Positions 18,305 to 26,259 of a stretch of DNA of 64,000 bases are shown here, in pieces (the first letter of the stretch is position 1; each line of letters starts with the position of its first letter). Under the pieces are notes generated by a model. It was not told the origin of the DNA, made no database searches, and saw only the letters and a program-made list of their open reading frames with translations. Source of the stretch: Arachidicoccus rhizosphaerae (GTDB lineage Bacteria > Bacteroidota > Bacteroidia > Chitinophagales > Chitinophagaceae); NCBI RefSeq assembly GCF_900107765.1, contig NZ_FNQY01000002.1, forward strand, positions 1-64,000, read 5' to 3'. A program made the position numbers and the translations under genes.

Positions 18305-19452
18305 TTAATGTCTTATGGCTCCCAAGCTGGTATCCTTCAATTGAATCTTTACAAAATGGAGATTTTATTGAGCGGCATGCACACGCTACTTCCTTTTATG
18401 CTAATATTCGCCTTTTATTTATTCAATCATCTAAAAAAGTTAATAGGAGAACTGTATATGATTTATGTTTAAATAAGGATTGTGATGAAAGAGTTGTTTT
18501 ATTTCCTTCTTTTAGTCTTATAGGGAGTATAAACTTTATCAAATATATTTATTATTATAATGAATATATTTCGACCTATTTTAGCAATGAAACTAGAATA
18601 GATTTAGTGCATGTCCATGTATCATATAAAGCGGGATTAGTGGCTCTTTGGTTAAAAATAAGATTTGGAATTCCATATGTTTTAACTGAACATTGGACTT
18701 TATTTTCTAAAGGAAGAATAAATGAATATAAAAATAAAGGATTTATATTTAAATTCATTTTGAAAAAAATATTTAAGAATGCCTCTGTGGTAATGCCCGT
18801 TAGTAGGGACTTAGAATGCAGTTTAATTAACGATTTTGGAATAAAAAGAACAAAGGTGATTCCAAATGTGGTAGATAATAAATTGTTTTATTTTGACAAG
18901 AAAAGCTCTATAAATTTTTCATTTATTCATGTTTCCTCTGGGAAACCAGTAAAAAATGTTGGAAAAATTGTTAGCAGTTTTTTAAGGTTAAATAAAGTCG
19001 CTGATCTTAACCTTTTTTTGTTAATAGTAGGTATTTACAAAGTTGATGAATATGATTCGGACTTTCTTAAAGAAAGAAATGTTTTACTTTATGGAATGTT
19101 AGATCATAGTGATGTGGCAATCAATATGAGGAAAGCAAATTCCTTTATTTTGTTTAGTGATTATGAAAATCTCCCTTGCGTAGTTGCAGAAAGTCTTTGT
19201 TGTGGATTACCAGTCATTTCGTCTTCCATTAATGGTGTTCCAGAAATGGTGAATGATTCGAACGGAATACTTGTGCCTCCTGGTGATGAGGAGGCGCTAT
19301 ATCTGGCTATGGAGGATATGATTCTAAATTATTCCAGATACGACAGGGAAAAAATTTCTCAACAGGCACAAGCTAAATATAATCCCGAAGTTGTAGGTAG
19401 GCAAATTGTAGAGGTTTATGAAAAAGTACTATCAAAAAAATCCGGTTCTTAG
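18301..19452 (+). CDS. Family 4 glycosyltransferase
   Basis: A GT-B fold, retaining glycosyltransferase of 383 residues. It starts MINVLWLPSWYPSIESLQNGDFIERH, has the acceptor-side VHVHVSYKAGLVALWL, PYVLTEHW, VIPNVVD at the interdomain strand, and the donor-binding motif ENLPCVVAESLCCGLPVISS followed by NGVPEMVNDSNGILVPPGD, where GT4 enzymes carry the E-x7-E pattern. It overlaps the preceding methyltransferase-like gene by ATGA, so the two are translationally coupled. The stop codon lies in the loop of a terminator hairpin. Confidence 0.9.
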   Translation: MINVLWLPSWYPSIESLQNGDFIERHAHATSFYANIRLLFIQSSKKVNRRTVYDLCLNKDCDERVVLFPSFSLIGSINFIKYIYYYNEYISTYFSNETRIDLVHVHVSYKAGLVALWLKIRFGIPYVLTEHWTLFSKGRINEYKNKGFIFKFILKKIFKNASVVMPVSRDLECSLINDFGIKRTKVIPNVVDNKLFYFDKKSSINFSFIHVSSGKPVKNVGKIVSSFLRLNKVADLNLFLLIVGIYKVDEYDSDFLKERNVLLYGMLDHSDVAINMRKANSFILFSDYENLPCVVAESLCCGLPVISSSINGVPEMVNDSNGILVPPGDEEALYLAMEDMILNYSRYDREKISQQAQAKYNPEVVGRQIVEVYEKVLSKKSGS

Positions 19453-19464
19453 CCCGGATTTTTT
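19435..19464. terminator. Bidirectional terminator overlapping the GT4 stop codon
   Basis: AAAAAATCCGG (19435-19445) pairs with CCGGATTTTTT (19454-19464); the loop contains the TAG stop of the GT4 gene. It also lies 20 bases past the end of the convergent guanylyltransferase gene and can serve both. Confidence 0.85.
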
Positions 19465-19483
19465 GTCTATCAGCTAAATTCAA

Positions 19484-20572
19484 TTATAGATAATCATCGT
19501 CAAAATTTCTACGCACCTCCGCAACATAATCCTTGATTTCCTGTTCTTTATCCTTTTTACAGATTAAGAGAGAATCCTTGGTATCAATCACAATACAATC
19601 ATCCAGCCCTTGTAATACGACCAATTTTTTATCAGGAGCACTGATCATGCATTTTGTCGCATCAATGACGACAATATGTTTTCCGGTCACTGCATTGCCT
19701 AAATAATCTTTTTCCAGATTTTCATAGGCACTGTTCCAGGTTCCTAAATCGCTCCATCCAAAAGAAGATGGTATTACGTATACATTTTCTGATTTTTCCA
19801 TAATGGCAAAATCAATAGAGATATTGGTGCACAATGGATAAATGCGTTTGATAGCAGCTAGTTCCTTATCTGTATTGAAATTTTCCTTTTCAGCATCAAA
19901 CACTTCAAACATTTCCGGCTGATGTTTCTCGATGGCATTTAAAACACTTTTCACACGCCAGACAAATATGCCTGAGTTCCATAAAAACTCTCCACTTTCC
20001 AAAAAGACTTTAGCCAATTCAAGATTTGGTTTTTCAGTGAAAGTTTTTACTTTATAAATATCTGAAGCGACTTCTCTGGTCTCATATTGTATGTAACCAT
20101 AGCCTGTATTCGGATATAATGGTTTGATTCCTAATGTTACCAAAGCATTCAGATGCGCTGAAAAATCAAGTGCGGTCTCTATCGCTTTTGTAAATTCTAC
20201 CGTGTCCATAATTATATGATCACTGGGAGCTACAATCAGATTTGCATCAGGGTCTTTTTCCAGTAATTTCATCGAGATATAAGCAACACAGGGAGCTGTA
20301 CTTTTCCTGCTAGGCTCTCTGATTATATTTTCCAAAGGAAGTTCAGGAATCTGTTCATGTGTCAGATCTGCGTATTCTTCCGTAGTGGCGATAAAAATGT
20401 GGTCTAATTGAATAAATGGGGTAAACCGCTCAAAGGTTTGCCGAATAAGTGTTTTGCCGGTATGTAGAATATCCAGAAATTGCTTAGGTTTTGCCATTAA
20501 ACTCTTGGGCCACAAGCGGCTGCCTATTCCGCCCGCAAGAATTACAACATAATGGTGTTCATTGTTTTGCAC
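19484..20572 (-). CDS. manC: Mannose-1-phosphate guanylyltransferase
   Basis: Makes GDP-mannose from mannose-1-phosphate and GTP, the donor for mannose, fucose and related surface sugars. The 362-residue protein starts with the nucleotidyltransferase signature VVILAGGIGSRLWPKS and then KPKQFLDIL. IVAPSDHII is the metal-binding region, and YGYIQYE, KTFTEKP and GWSDLGTW are typical of GMPs. The separate isomerase domain of type II bifunctional enzymes is absent, so it is the short form. It stands beside the glycan block and likely supplies it. The 5' end has a -7-like TATCTTCG. Confidence 0.92.
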   Translation of the reverse strand: MQNNEHHYVVILAGGIGSRLWPKSLMAKPKQFLDILHTGKTLIRQTFERFTPFIQLDHIFIATTEEYADLTHEQIPELPLENIIREPSRKSTAPCVAYISMKLLEKDPDANLIVAPSDHIIMDTVEFTKAIETALDFSAHLNALVTLGIKPLYPNTGYGYIQYETREVASDIYKVKTFTEKPNLELAKVFLESGEFLWNSGIFVWRVKSVLNAIEKHQPEMFEVFDAEKENFNTDKELAAIKRIYPLCTNISIDFAIMEKSENVYVIPSSFGWSDLGTWNSAYENLEKDYLGNAVTGKHIVVIDATKCMISAPDKKLVVLQGLDDCIVIDTKDSLLICKKDKEQEIKDYVAEVRRNFDDDYL

Positions 20573-20597
20573 AGACTAAATTATTATTGATCGATTG

Positions 20598-20605
20598 CGA
20601 AGATA
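20598..20605 (-). promoter_or_regulatory. Possible -7 element of manC
   Basis: The minus strand reads TATCTTCG (TAnnTTTG with one mismatch) 25 bases upstream of the start codon. The same octamer stands before the RDD gene at 14685. Confidence 0.45.
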
Positions 20606-20735
20606 AAGAGATTATCCTAAATATTAATAGTTGTTATTTTTCTGATTTTTATAAGAACAGGGCTTAATGTGGCATCAATTTAGCCATAAACTGCAAAATT
20701 ATCAAGAATCCACCTGTAGATATACGTTTAAACAT

Positions 20736-20743
20736 TATTTTTG
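20736..20743 (+). promoter_or_regulatory. -7 promoter element of the radical SAM/MarR pair
   Basis: TATTTTTG is a perfect TAnnTTTG box. The start of transcription would lie near 20750, which rules out GTG 20743 and leaves ATG 20782 as the start codon with a 30-base leader. Confidence 0.5.
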
Positions 20744-20781
20744 TGGTTATGTATTTTAATTGGAATGACAGTATAAATTTA

Positions 20782-21777
20782 ATGCGTAAGCTCACTTTTA
20801 AGCGTTTTTGGAATGCTGCAAAAGTTACGATGAGCTTTGAATTGAGCAAATTATTGAAAAAGCCAATTCAATGGGGTTATCCGATGTCCATTTCTTTTGA
20901 GCCAACCACTTCATGTAATCTGAGATGTCCGGAGTGTCCAAGTGGACTCAGGGCCTTTACCAGGGAAAAAGGGATGCTTAAAAATAATTTCTTTACTGAT
21001 ACTATTGATGATATATATGAGGAAATAATGTATTTGATATTTTATTTCCAAGGTGAGCCTTATCTGAATCCGGATTTTTTGAAAATGGTAAAATATGCCC
21101 ATGATAAGGGCATATATACGGCAACATCGACAAATGCGCATTATTTAACGGATGAAAAAGCGAAAGAAACGATAGAAAGTGGACTTGATCGATTAATTAT
21201 ATCCATTGATGGAACTACGCAGGAAGTTTATGAATCCTATCGTGTCGGGGGAAAACTTGAGAAAGTGCTGGAAGGCGCTCGTAATATTGTAAAATGGAAA
21301 AAGAAGCTGAATAGTAAGACGCCGTTTGTTTTTTTCCAGTTTTTAGTCGTCAAACCCAATGAACACCAAATAGAAGATGTTAAAGCGCTGGCTAAAGAAA
21401 TAGGGGTGGACCAAGTTCGGTTTAAAACTGCACAAGTTTATGATTATCAGAATGATCCAAACGGATTGATACCGACAATCGATAAATATAGTCGTTACAG
21501 AAAAGATAAGAATGGCGAAATGCAGGTAAAAAGTGGCATGAAAAACCATTGTTGGAAACTTTGGCAGTCAAATGTAATCACTTGGGATGGTTTAGTTGTA
21601 CCTTGTTGTTTTGATAAAGATGCGATGCACCGGCTGGGTAATTTAAAAAACCAGTCCTTCAAAGAGATCTGGCATAATGATAATTATAAACAGTTCCGAA
21701 GTGAATTAATGGCTGGCAGAAAAAATATCGATATCTGCGCCAATTGTTCTGAGGGACTATCTGTATGGGAAGATTAA
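20782..21777 (+). CDS. Radical SAM protein with SPASM-like C-terminus
   Basis: Radical SAM enzymes cleave S-adenosylmethionine with a 4Fe-4S cluster; SPASM members carry extra clusters and often modify peptides. This 331-residue protein has the CX3CX2C cluster motif at Cys45, Cys49 and Cys52 (TSCNLRCPECPSG), then GEPYLNPDF and LIISIDGTTQEVYESYR of the barrel. A SPASM-like region follows (CWKLW...GLVVPCCFDKD...GNLKNQSFKEIWH...CANCSEG). ATG 20782 is preferred over GTG 20743 or ATG 20749, which sit on or just after the promoter box. Its TAA overlaps the ATG of a MarR regulator. The substrate is unknown and no small peptide gene is seen next to it. Confidence 0.85.
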   Translation: MRKLTFKRFWNAAKVTMSFELSKLLKKPIQWGYPMSISFEPTTSCNLRCPECPSGLRAFTREKGMLKNNFFTDTIDDIYEEIMYLIFYFQGEPYLNPDFLKMVKYAHDKGIYTATSTNAHYLTDEKAKETIESGLDRLIISIDGTTQEVYESYRVGGKLEKVLEGARNIVKWKKKLNSKTPFVFFQFLVVKPNEHQIEDVKALAKEIGVDQVRFKTAQVYDYQNDPNGLIPTIDKYSRYRKDKNGEMQVKSGMKNHCWKLWQSNVITWDGLVVPCCFDKDAMHRLGNLKNQSFKEIWHNDNYKQFRSELMAGRKNIDICANCSEGLSVWED

Positions 21778-22262
21778 TGCAAAATACGATGGAAGACAAA
21801 CTAAAAAATATTGAATTCCCGGAATTCAAAAATGATTTTCACATGGTCAGACTCAGCATTTTCCTTACAGAAAGCTGGCTCATGGAGTCTGTGAGAAAGT
21901 TCTTTGATGAATTTGACATTACTGCTCAGCAATACAACATTATGCGTATTGTGGAGGCCAGTGAAGTTCCTTTAAGTATTTTGCAGATCCGCGAAAAGAT
22001 GCTGGAGAAAATGTGTGATGCCAGCAGATTGATTGACCGTTTAATTTTAAAAGAACTTGTAATTAAAAAAGTTTCCGTTATTGATAAAAGGTTAGTAGAA
22101 GTTTATATAACCGAAAAGGGTCTTGAATTATTAGCTGAAATTAAGGGTAAAGTTTCTGCCCTGGAAAAACCTATTCGAGATAATATTAGCGAGGAGGAAG
22201 CGGCTACGCTTTGTGCTTTGTTAAGTAAAATGAGAGGGTCTGAACCAGAAATTTGTTGCTGA
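21777..22262 (+). CDS. MarR-family transcriptional regulator
   Basis: A winged-helix DNA-binding protein of 161 residues. The central part has the HTH VPLSILQIREKMLEKMCDASRLIDRLILKELVIKK, and the wing is VIDKRLVEVYITEKG, both standard for MarR. The flanking helices would form the dimer. The start is taken at ATG 21777, which overlaps the previous stop as TAATG and implies translational coupling; ATG 21765 and 21789 are other options. The ligand and targets are unknown; regulation of its own pair with the radical SAM gene is a plausible guess. The C-terminal CC is notable and might be redox-sensitive. Confidence 0.85.
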   Translation: MQNTMEDKLKNIEFPEFKNDFHMVRLSIFLTESWLMESVRKFFDEFDITAQQYNIMRIVEASEVPLSILQIREKMLEKMCDASRLIDRLILKELVIKKVSVIDKRLVEVYITEKGLELLAEIKGKVSALEKPIRDNISEEEAATLCALLSKMRGSEPEICC

Positions 22263-22331
22263 AAATCTACATGAATTAACTAGGTTCAAAGATTAAATCG
22301 GCCTTTTCTCATCGTATTATTTATTCAAAAT

Positions 22332-23912
22332 ATGTCAAAAACAAGGTTCCAAGATTTATTGAAATTTATTTGTATTTGCACCCTTCTGAATATTATTGGA
22401 TATGGGAGCGTATGTGCACAGCCCAATCCTCCTAAATATGAAATGCGGGGTGTTTGGATTGCTACTGTTTTAAATATTGACTGGCCGAGCAAACCGGGAC
22501 TTCCTACGGAACAACAAAAAAGTGAATATATTCGGATCCTGGAAAAAGATAAGGCAATGGGAATCAATGCCGTCTTTGTCCAGGTGCGTCCATCAGGGGA
22601 TGCTTTTTATCCATCCCAATATGATCCATGGAGTGAATATCTTACCGGTAAACAAGGGCAAGCTCCACAGCCGTATTATGACCCTTTGAAATTCATGATT
22701 GAGGAGGCACATAAAAGAGGAATGGAATTCCATGCATGGATCAATCCTTACAGAATGGTCTTTGATGTAACCAGGTCCTCAATTGCTGCCAATCATGTTA
22801 CAAAAATGCACCCGGAATGGTTCGTTAGATATGGCAAACAATTGATATTTAATCCAGGACTGCCAGAAACAATCGATTTTCTGGTGGGAGTGGTCAAGGA
22901 TATCGTTCATAGATATGATATAGATGGTATTCACCTGGATGATTATTTTTATCCTTATCCGACCAGTCAGCATTTTAATGATGATGCTGCTTATCAAAAA
23001 TATGGGCATGGCTTAAGTCTAGCCGATTGGCGAAGATCTAATTGCGATTCTGCTATAAAAAAGGTGCATAATGCCATTTTGGAACTAAAACCGATGGTTA
23101 AGTTTGGGGTAAGTCCTTTTGGTATTTATCAAAATAAAACCCAGGACTCTGGAGGTAGCGATACAAGAGGATCTACTAATTACCATGACCTATATGCGGA
23201 CATCCTTCTGTGGTTAAAGGAAGGTTGGATTGATTACGTTGCCCCCCAGTTATATTGGAAGATCGGGAAAACAGGGCAGGATTTTAGAATTCTGCTAGAT
23301 TGGTGGGCCAATCATACCTATGGCAGAGATTTGTATATTGGACAAGCGGTTTACCATGCAGACGAAAGGGACGTATCCGGTTGGTCAGATACCAAAGAAC
23401 TGCCTAATGAGATACAATTTATTCGTCAGTATCCCGATAAAGTACAGGGCAGTATATTTTTTAGCAATAAATCCTTTAATTCCAATCCAAATGGCTTTGT
23501 GGATAGTTTAAAAAACAATTATTACCGTAAACCGGCGCTAATCCCACCCATGTTATGGATTGATAAAAATCCGCCTAAGGCCCCTGAAATCTGGGCTATC
23601 AACGGTAGATTACCACAAATACAAGGAGCATTAGATGAGCTTTCTCAAAGAGAAATAGTCAACAAATATGTTCTTTATACGGGTAGAACCATCCAAGAAC
23701 TCGGCAATCATCCGGAACAAATCATTGTTGGTGATAATAGAGGCAGCGTATTTGGCTTTAATCTTAATTATAGTAATATACCTGCAGGCAGTAAAAAGTT
23801 CTATGTATCCGTTACCAGTGTGGACCGGGAAAACAATGAAAGTTCTGAAAGCAATATCATAAGATTTGAACAAAGAAGTGACGGATCCTGGCAAGGCTTT
23901 GTTGGTTATTAA
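22332..23912 (+). CDS. Secreted family-10-like glycoside hydrolase (GHL10/DUF187)
   Basis: Proteins of this family (YngK-like) are TIM-barrel glycosidases, thought to act on cell-wall or other glycans. The 526-residue protein has a signal peptide ending near VCAQP, then MRGVWIATVLNIDWPSKPGLP, which is the family start, followed by GINAVFVQVRPSGDAFYPS, EFHAWINPYR, and YDIDGIHLDDYFYPYP with the likely acidic catalytic pair near residues 203-206. WIDYVAPQLYWKIG and YIGQAVYH continue the barrel. The last 130 or so residues look like a fibronectin-type domain (YVLYTGRT...FYVSVTSVDRENNES). No sorting domain is visible at the C-terminus. Confidence 0.85.
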   Translation: MSKTRFQDLLKFICICTLLNIIGYGSVCAQPNPPKYEMRGVWIATVLNIDWPSKPGLPTEQQKSEYIRILEKDKAMGINAVFVQVRPSGDAFYPSQYDPWSEYLTGKQGQAPQPYYDPLKFMIEEAHKRGMEFHAWINPYRMVFDVTRSSIAANHVTKMHPEWFVRYGKQLIFNPGLPETIDFLVGVVKDIVHRYDIDGIHLDDYFYPYPTSQHFNDDAAYQKYGHGLSLADWRRSNCDSAIKKVHNAILELKPMVKFGVSPFGIYQNKTQDSGGSDTRGSTNYHDLYADILLWLKEGWIDYVAPQLYWKIGKTGQDFRILLDWWANHTYGRDLYIGQAVYHADERDVSGWSDTKELPNEIQFIRQYPDKVQGSIFFSNKSFNSNPNGFVDSLKNNYYRKPALIPPMLWIDKNPPKAPEIWAINGRLPQIQGALDELSQREIVNKYVLYTGRTIQELGNHPEQIIVGDNRGSVFGFNLNYSNIPAGSKKFYVSVTSVDRENNESSESNIIRFEQRSDGSWQGFVGY

Positions 23913-24010
23913 ACTGAAATTAAAAATCCTACTTAAATATGAACAGTTGGTAGTAATTGCTTAATTTAGCAAGCTATCTATTCAATGTTGATATGTTAAT
24001 TAAGAAAAAT

Positions 24011-25858
24011 ATGAAGAAATATTTACTATTATTACTTGGGGCAGGCTATGGTTTTACTTTGCAAGCGCAACCGGAAAGATGGCAGCAAAAAATTAAATAT
24101 ACCATTGATGCTAACCTGGATGTCAATACCAATATCGTTAACGGAAAAGAGAAAATTACCTACTGGAATAATTCTCCTGACACGCTGAATCGTTTATTTA
24201 TCCATTTGTATTGGAATGCTTTCCAGCCAGGATCAATGATGGATGTAAGAAGCAAGGAACTAGGCAAAATCATTTTAGGAAAAAACAGAAAGGGGGAACC
24301 TGTACAGGACTGGGATCCCCGTGTTCGGGACAGAATCTCAAATTTAAATGAAAAGGAGATTGGTTACCAAAGGGTAAAATCACTGACTATTGATGGGCAG
24401 CAGCAAAATCTGGTAGAACATGAGACGATTTTGGAAGTCCAGTTGAAAAAGCCTATCCTGCCGCACTCTGCAACGGATCTTGCTATTAATTTTGAAGCGC
24501 AGGTTCCTGAACAGATTCGTAGAAGCGGACGTGATAATGAAGAAGGCGTTAGATACAGCATGAGCCAATGGTATCCCAAAATGGTAGAATACGATTACCA
24601 GGGCTGGAATGCGAATCCTTATATAGCCAGAGAATTTTATGGTGTATGGGGAAGTTATGATGTACAGTTAACTTTGGATAAGCATTACCTGGTAGCAGCA
24701 ACCGGCACGGTTCAAAATCCGGATGAGGTAGGTTTTGGATATGGTAAATTAGCCGGGGTCCCTGAAAATGCTTCGGAAGAAACTACCTGGCATTTTACAG
24801 CAGATAGCGTACATGATTTTGTTTGGGCTGCTGATAATCAATATAAATTAATTAAAAGGAAAATAGAAAAGGGTCCGCTTTTCTATTTTGTATATAAAAG
24901 CAAATCTGAAAAAGATGATTCTGATTGGAATACATTAGCAGATTCTGTAGCTTACGTATATCCTTATATTGCCCGTACATTTGGTGCTTATCCTTATCAT
25001 AATTATTCCTTTATCCAAGGAGGAGATGGCGGTATGGAATATCCGATGGCTACCTTAATTAAAAGTGCCAGTTTAGGAACAGCCCTCCATGAATTCGGTC
25101 ATAACTGGTATCAGGGTATTTTAGGTAGTAATGAGAGTTTATATCCCTGGATGGATGAAGGTGGTGCCACCTATTTTCAGACAAGAATATATGGCTGGTT
25201 GCATCACGATAGTACCTGGTACAGCCCAAGTTATAAATCCTATTATTATCTGGCCAAAAGTGGATTAGAAGAGCCCATGAGCACCCATTCTGATCATTAT
25301 AATACCAATTTTGCATATGGCGCGGCGGCTTATGGAAAAGGGGCCGTATTTTATGATCAATTGGGATATATTATAGGAAAAAAGAATATGGATGCTTTTT
25401 TGTTGCGTTATTTTAATACCTGGGGTTTTAAACATCCGAATGCCAATGACCTGATCCGGGTCGCTGAAAAAGAAAGTGGTTTGGAACTGGAATGGTATAA
25501 GAATTATTGGGTATACTCTACCAAAACAATTGATTATGCGATAGATAAGATTTCATCACAGAATGATCATGCAGTCGTAGAATTGTCCAGAAAAGGAGAA
25601 ATGCCTATGCCTTTGGATGTCCTGGTTACTTATAAAGATGGAAAACAGGAGATGTATAATATTCCTTTGGGTATGATGTTTGGCCATAAGCCTGCTGATA
25701 ATGATTATTACCCTTGGATTTTTGCCAAGGAATGGAGATGGACAAGTCCGACTTATCAACTAGAGCTTTCCAGGCCAAATACCGATATAAAATCGGTTCA
25801 GATTGATCCCTACCAGCAAATGGCCGATATCAATCGGGATAATAATACAATAGACTGA
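24011..25858 (+). CDS. Secreted M1-family zinc aminopeptidase-like protein
   Basis: A gluzincin metallopeptidase of 615 residues. The signal peptide is MKKYLLLLLGAGYGFTLQAQ. The N-terminal beta domain (INFEAQVPEQIRRSGRD and similar) precedes GGDGGMEYPMATLI, the counterpart of the GAMEN substrate loop, and the zinc site HEFGH at His360-His364 with the third ligand Glu383 (DEGGATYF), exactly the HEXXH-X18-E spacing. All catalytic residues expected for M1 are present. ATG 24011 is chosen because it begins the signal peptide; ATG 23993 and TTG 23957 are in frame upstream. It likely acts in the periplasm or outside the cell on peptides. Confidence 0.9.
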   Translation: MKKYLLLLLGAGYGFTLQAQPERWQQKIKYTIDANLDVNTNIVNGKEKITYWNNSPDTLNRLFIHLYWNAFQPGSMMDVRSKELGKIILGKNRKGEPVQDWDPRVRDRISNLNEKEIGYQRVKSLTIDGQQQNLVEHETILEVQLKKPILPHSATDLAINFEAQVPEQIRRSGRDNEEGVRYSMSQWYPKMVEYDYQGWNANPYIAREFYGVWGSYDVQLTLDKHYLVAATGTVQNPDEVGFGYGKLAGVPENASEETTWHFTADSVHDFVWAADNQYKLIKRKIEKGPLFYFVYKSKSEKDDSDWNTLADSVAYVYPYIARTFGAYPYHNYSFIQGGDGGMEYPMATLIKSASLGTALHEFGHNWYQGILGSNESLYPWMDEGGATYFQTRIYGWLHHDSTWYSPSYKSYYYLAKSGLEEPMSTHSDHYNTNFAYGAAAYGKGAVFYDQLGYIIGKKNMDAFLLRYFNTWGFKHPNANDLIRVAEKESGLELEWYKNYWVYSTKTIDYAIDKISSQNDHAVVELSRKGEMPMPLDVLVTYKDGKQEMYNIPLGMMFGHKPADNDYYPWIFAKEWRWTSPTYQLELSRPNTDIKSVQIDPYQQMADINRDNNTID

Positions 25859-25885
25859 TAATTAGTTAATTGGGTTAAGTTTTTC

Positions 25886-25932
25886 AAAATCAAAATGGCT
25901 TGGAAATTCTATTTCCAGGCCATTTTGATTTT
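25886..25932 (+). terminator. Terminator after the M1 peptidase gene
   Basis: AAAATCAAAATGGC at 25886-25899 pairs with GCCATTTTGATTTT at 25919-25932, and the inner TGGAAAT/ATTTCCA lengthens the stem. It lies 27 bases past the stop codon. Confidence 0.8.
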
Positions 25933-26011
25933 GGATTTCTGATCCTGGCTAGGATTGATATCCATAAAAGAATATTTCCTATAAATAATGTTATGATTGT
26001 GTAAAAATATC

Positions 26012-26019
26012 TATTTTTG
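26012..26019 (+). promoter_or_regulatory. Probable -7 element of the second C25 gene
   Basis: TATTTTTG, a full TAnnTTTG match followed by GCCCGG. The coding start is at 26260, which implies an untranslated leader of about 230 bases. No TTTG at the ideal -33 spacing was found. Confidence 0.4.
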
Positions 26020-26259
26020 CCCGGTAAACCCAACAAACAACATGACTAGAATTAGACTAACTGGAGACATGCGGTATTAGGGCAAAATTAAAATTGGCTC
26101 TATGGCCAAGGCTTTCCTTATTAAAATTGGGCTGACTGGTTGTTATTTAGTAATTGAATTGAAATAAGCTTTTTATTATTTCGTTTATTACTAAAGGGCA
26201 TCATGTCACGTCAAGGCGAATGTCACTATTTAGACTAAACTAATGCTTAAAAACTGTAT

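Larger units (their letters stand above)
25859..26259. other. Intergenic region with terminator and probable long 5' leader of the second C25 gene
   Basis: Besides the terminator at 25886-25932, it holds a promoter-like TATTTTTG at 26012-26019, about 240 bases before the next start codon. A short frame of 12 codons (26042-26080, starting ATGACTAGAATT) begins close after that promoter. This could be a leader peptide or chance. No clear regulatory fold is evident. Confidence 0.4.
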
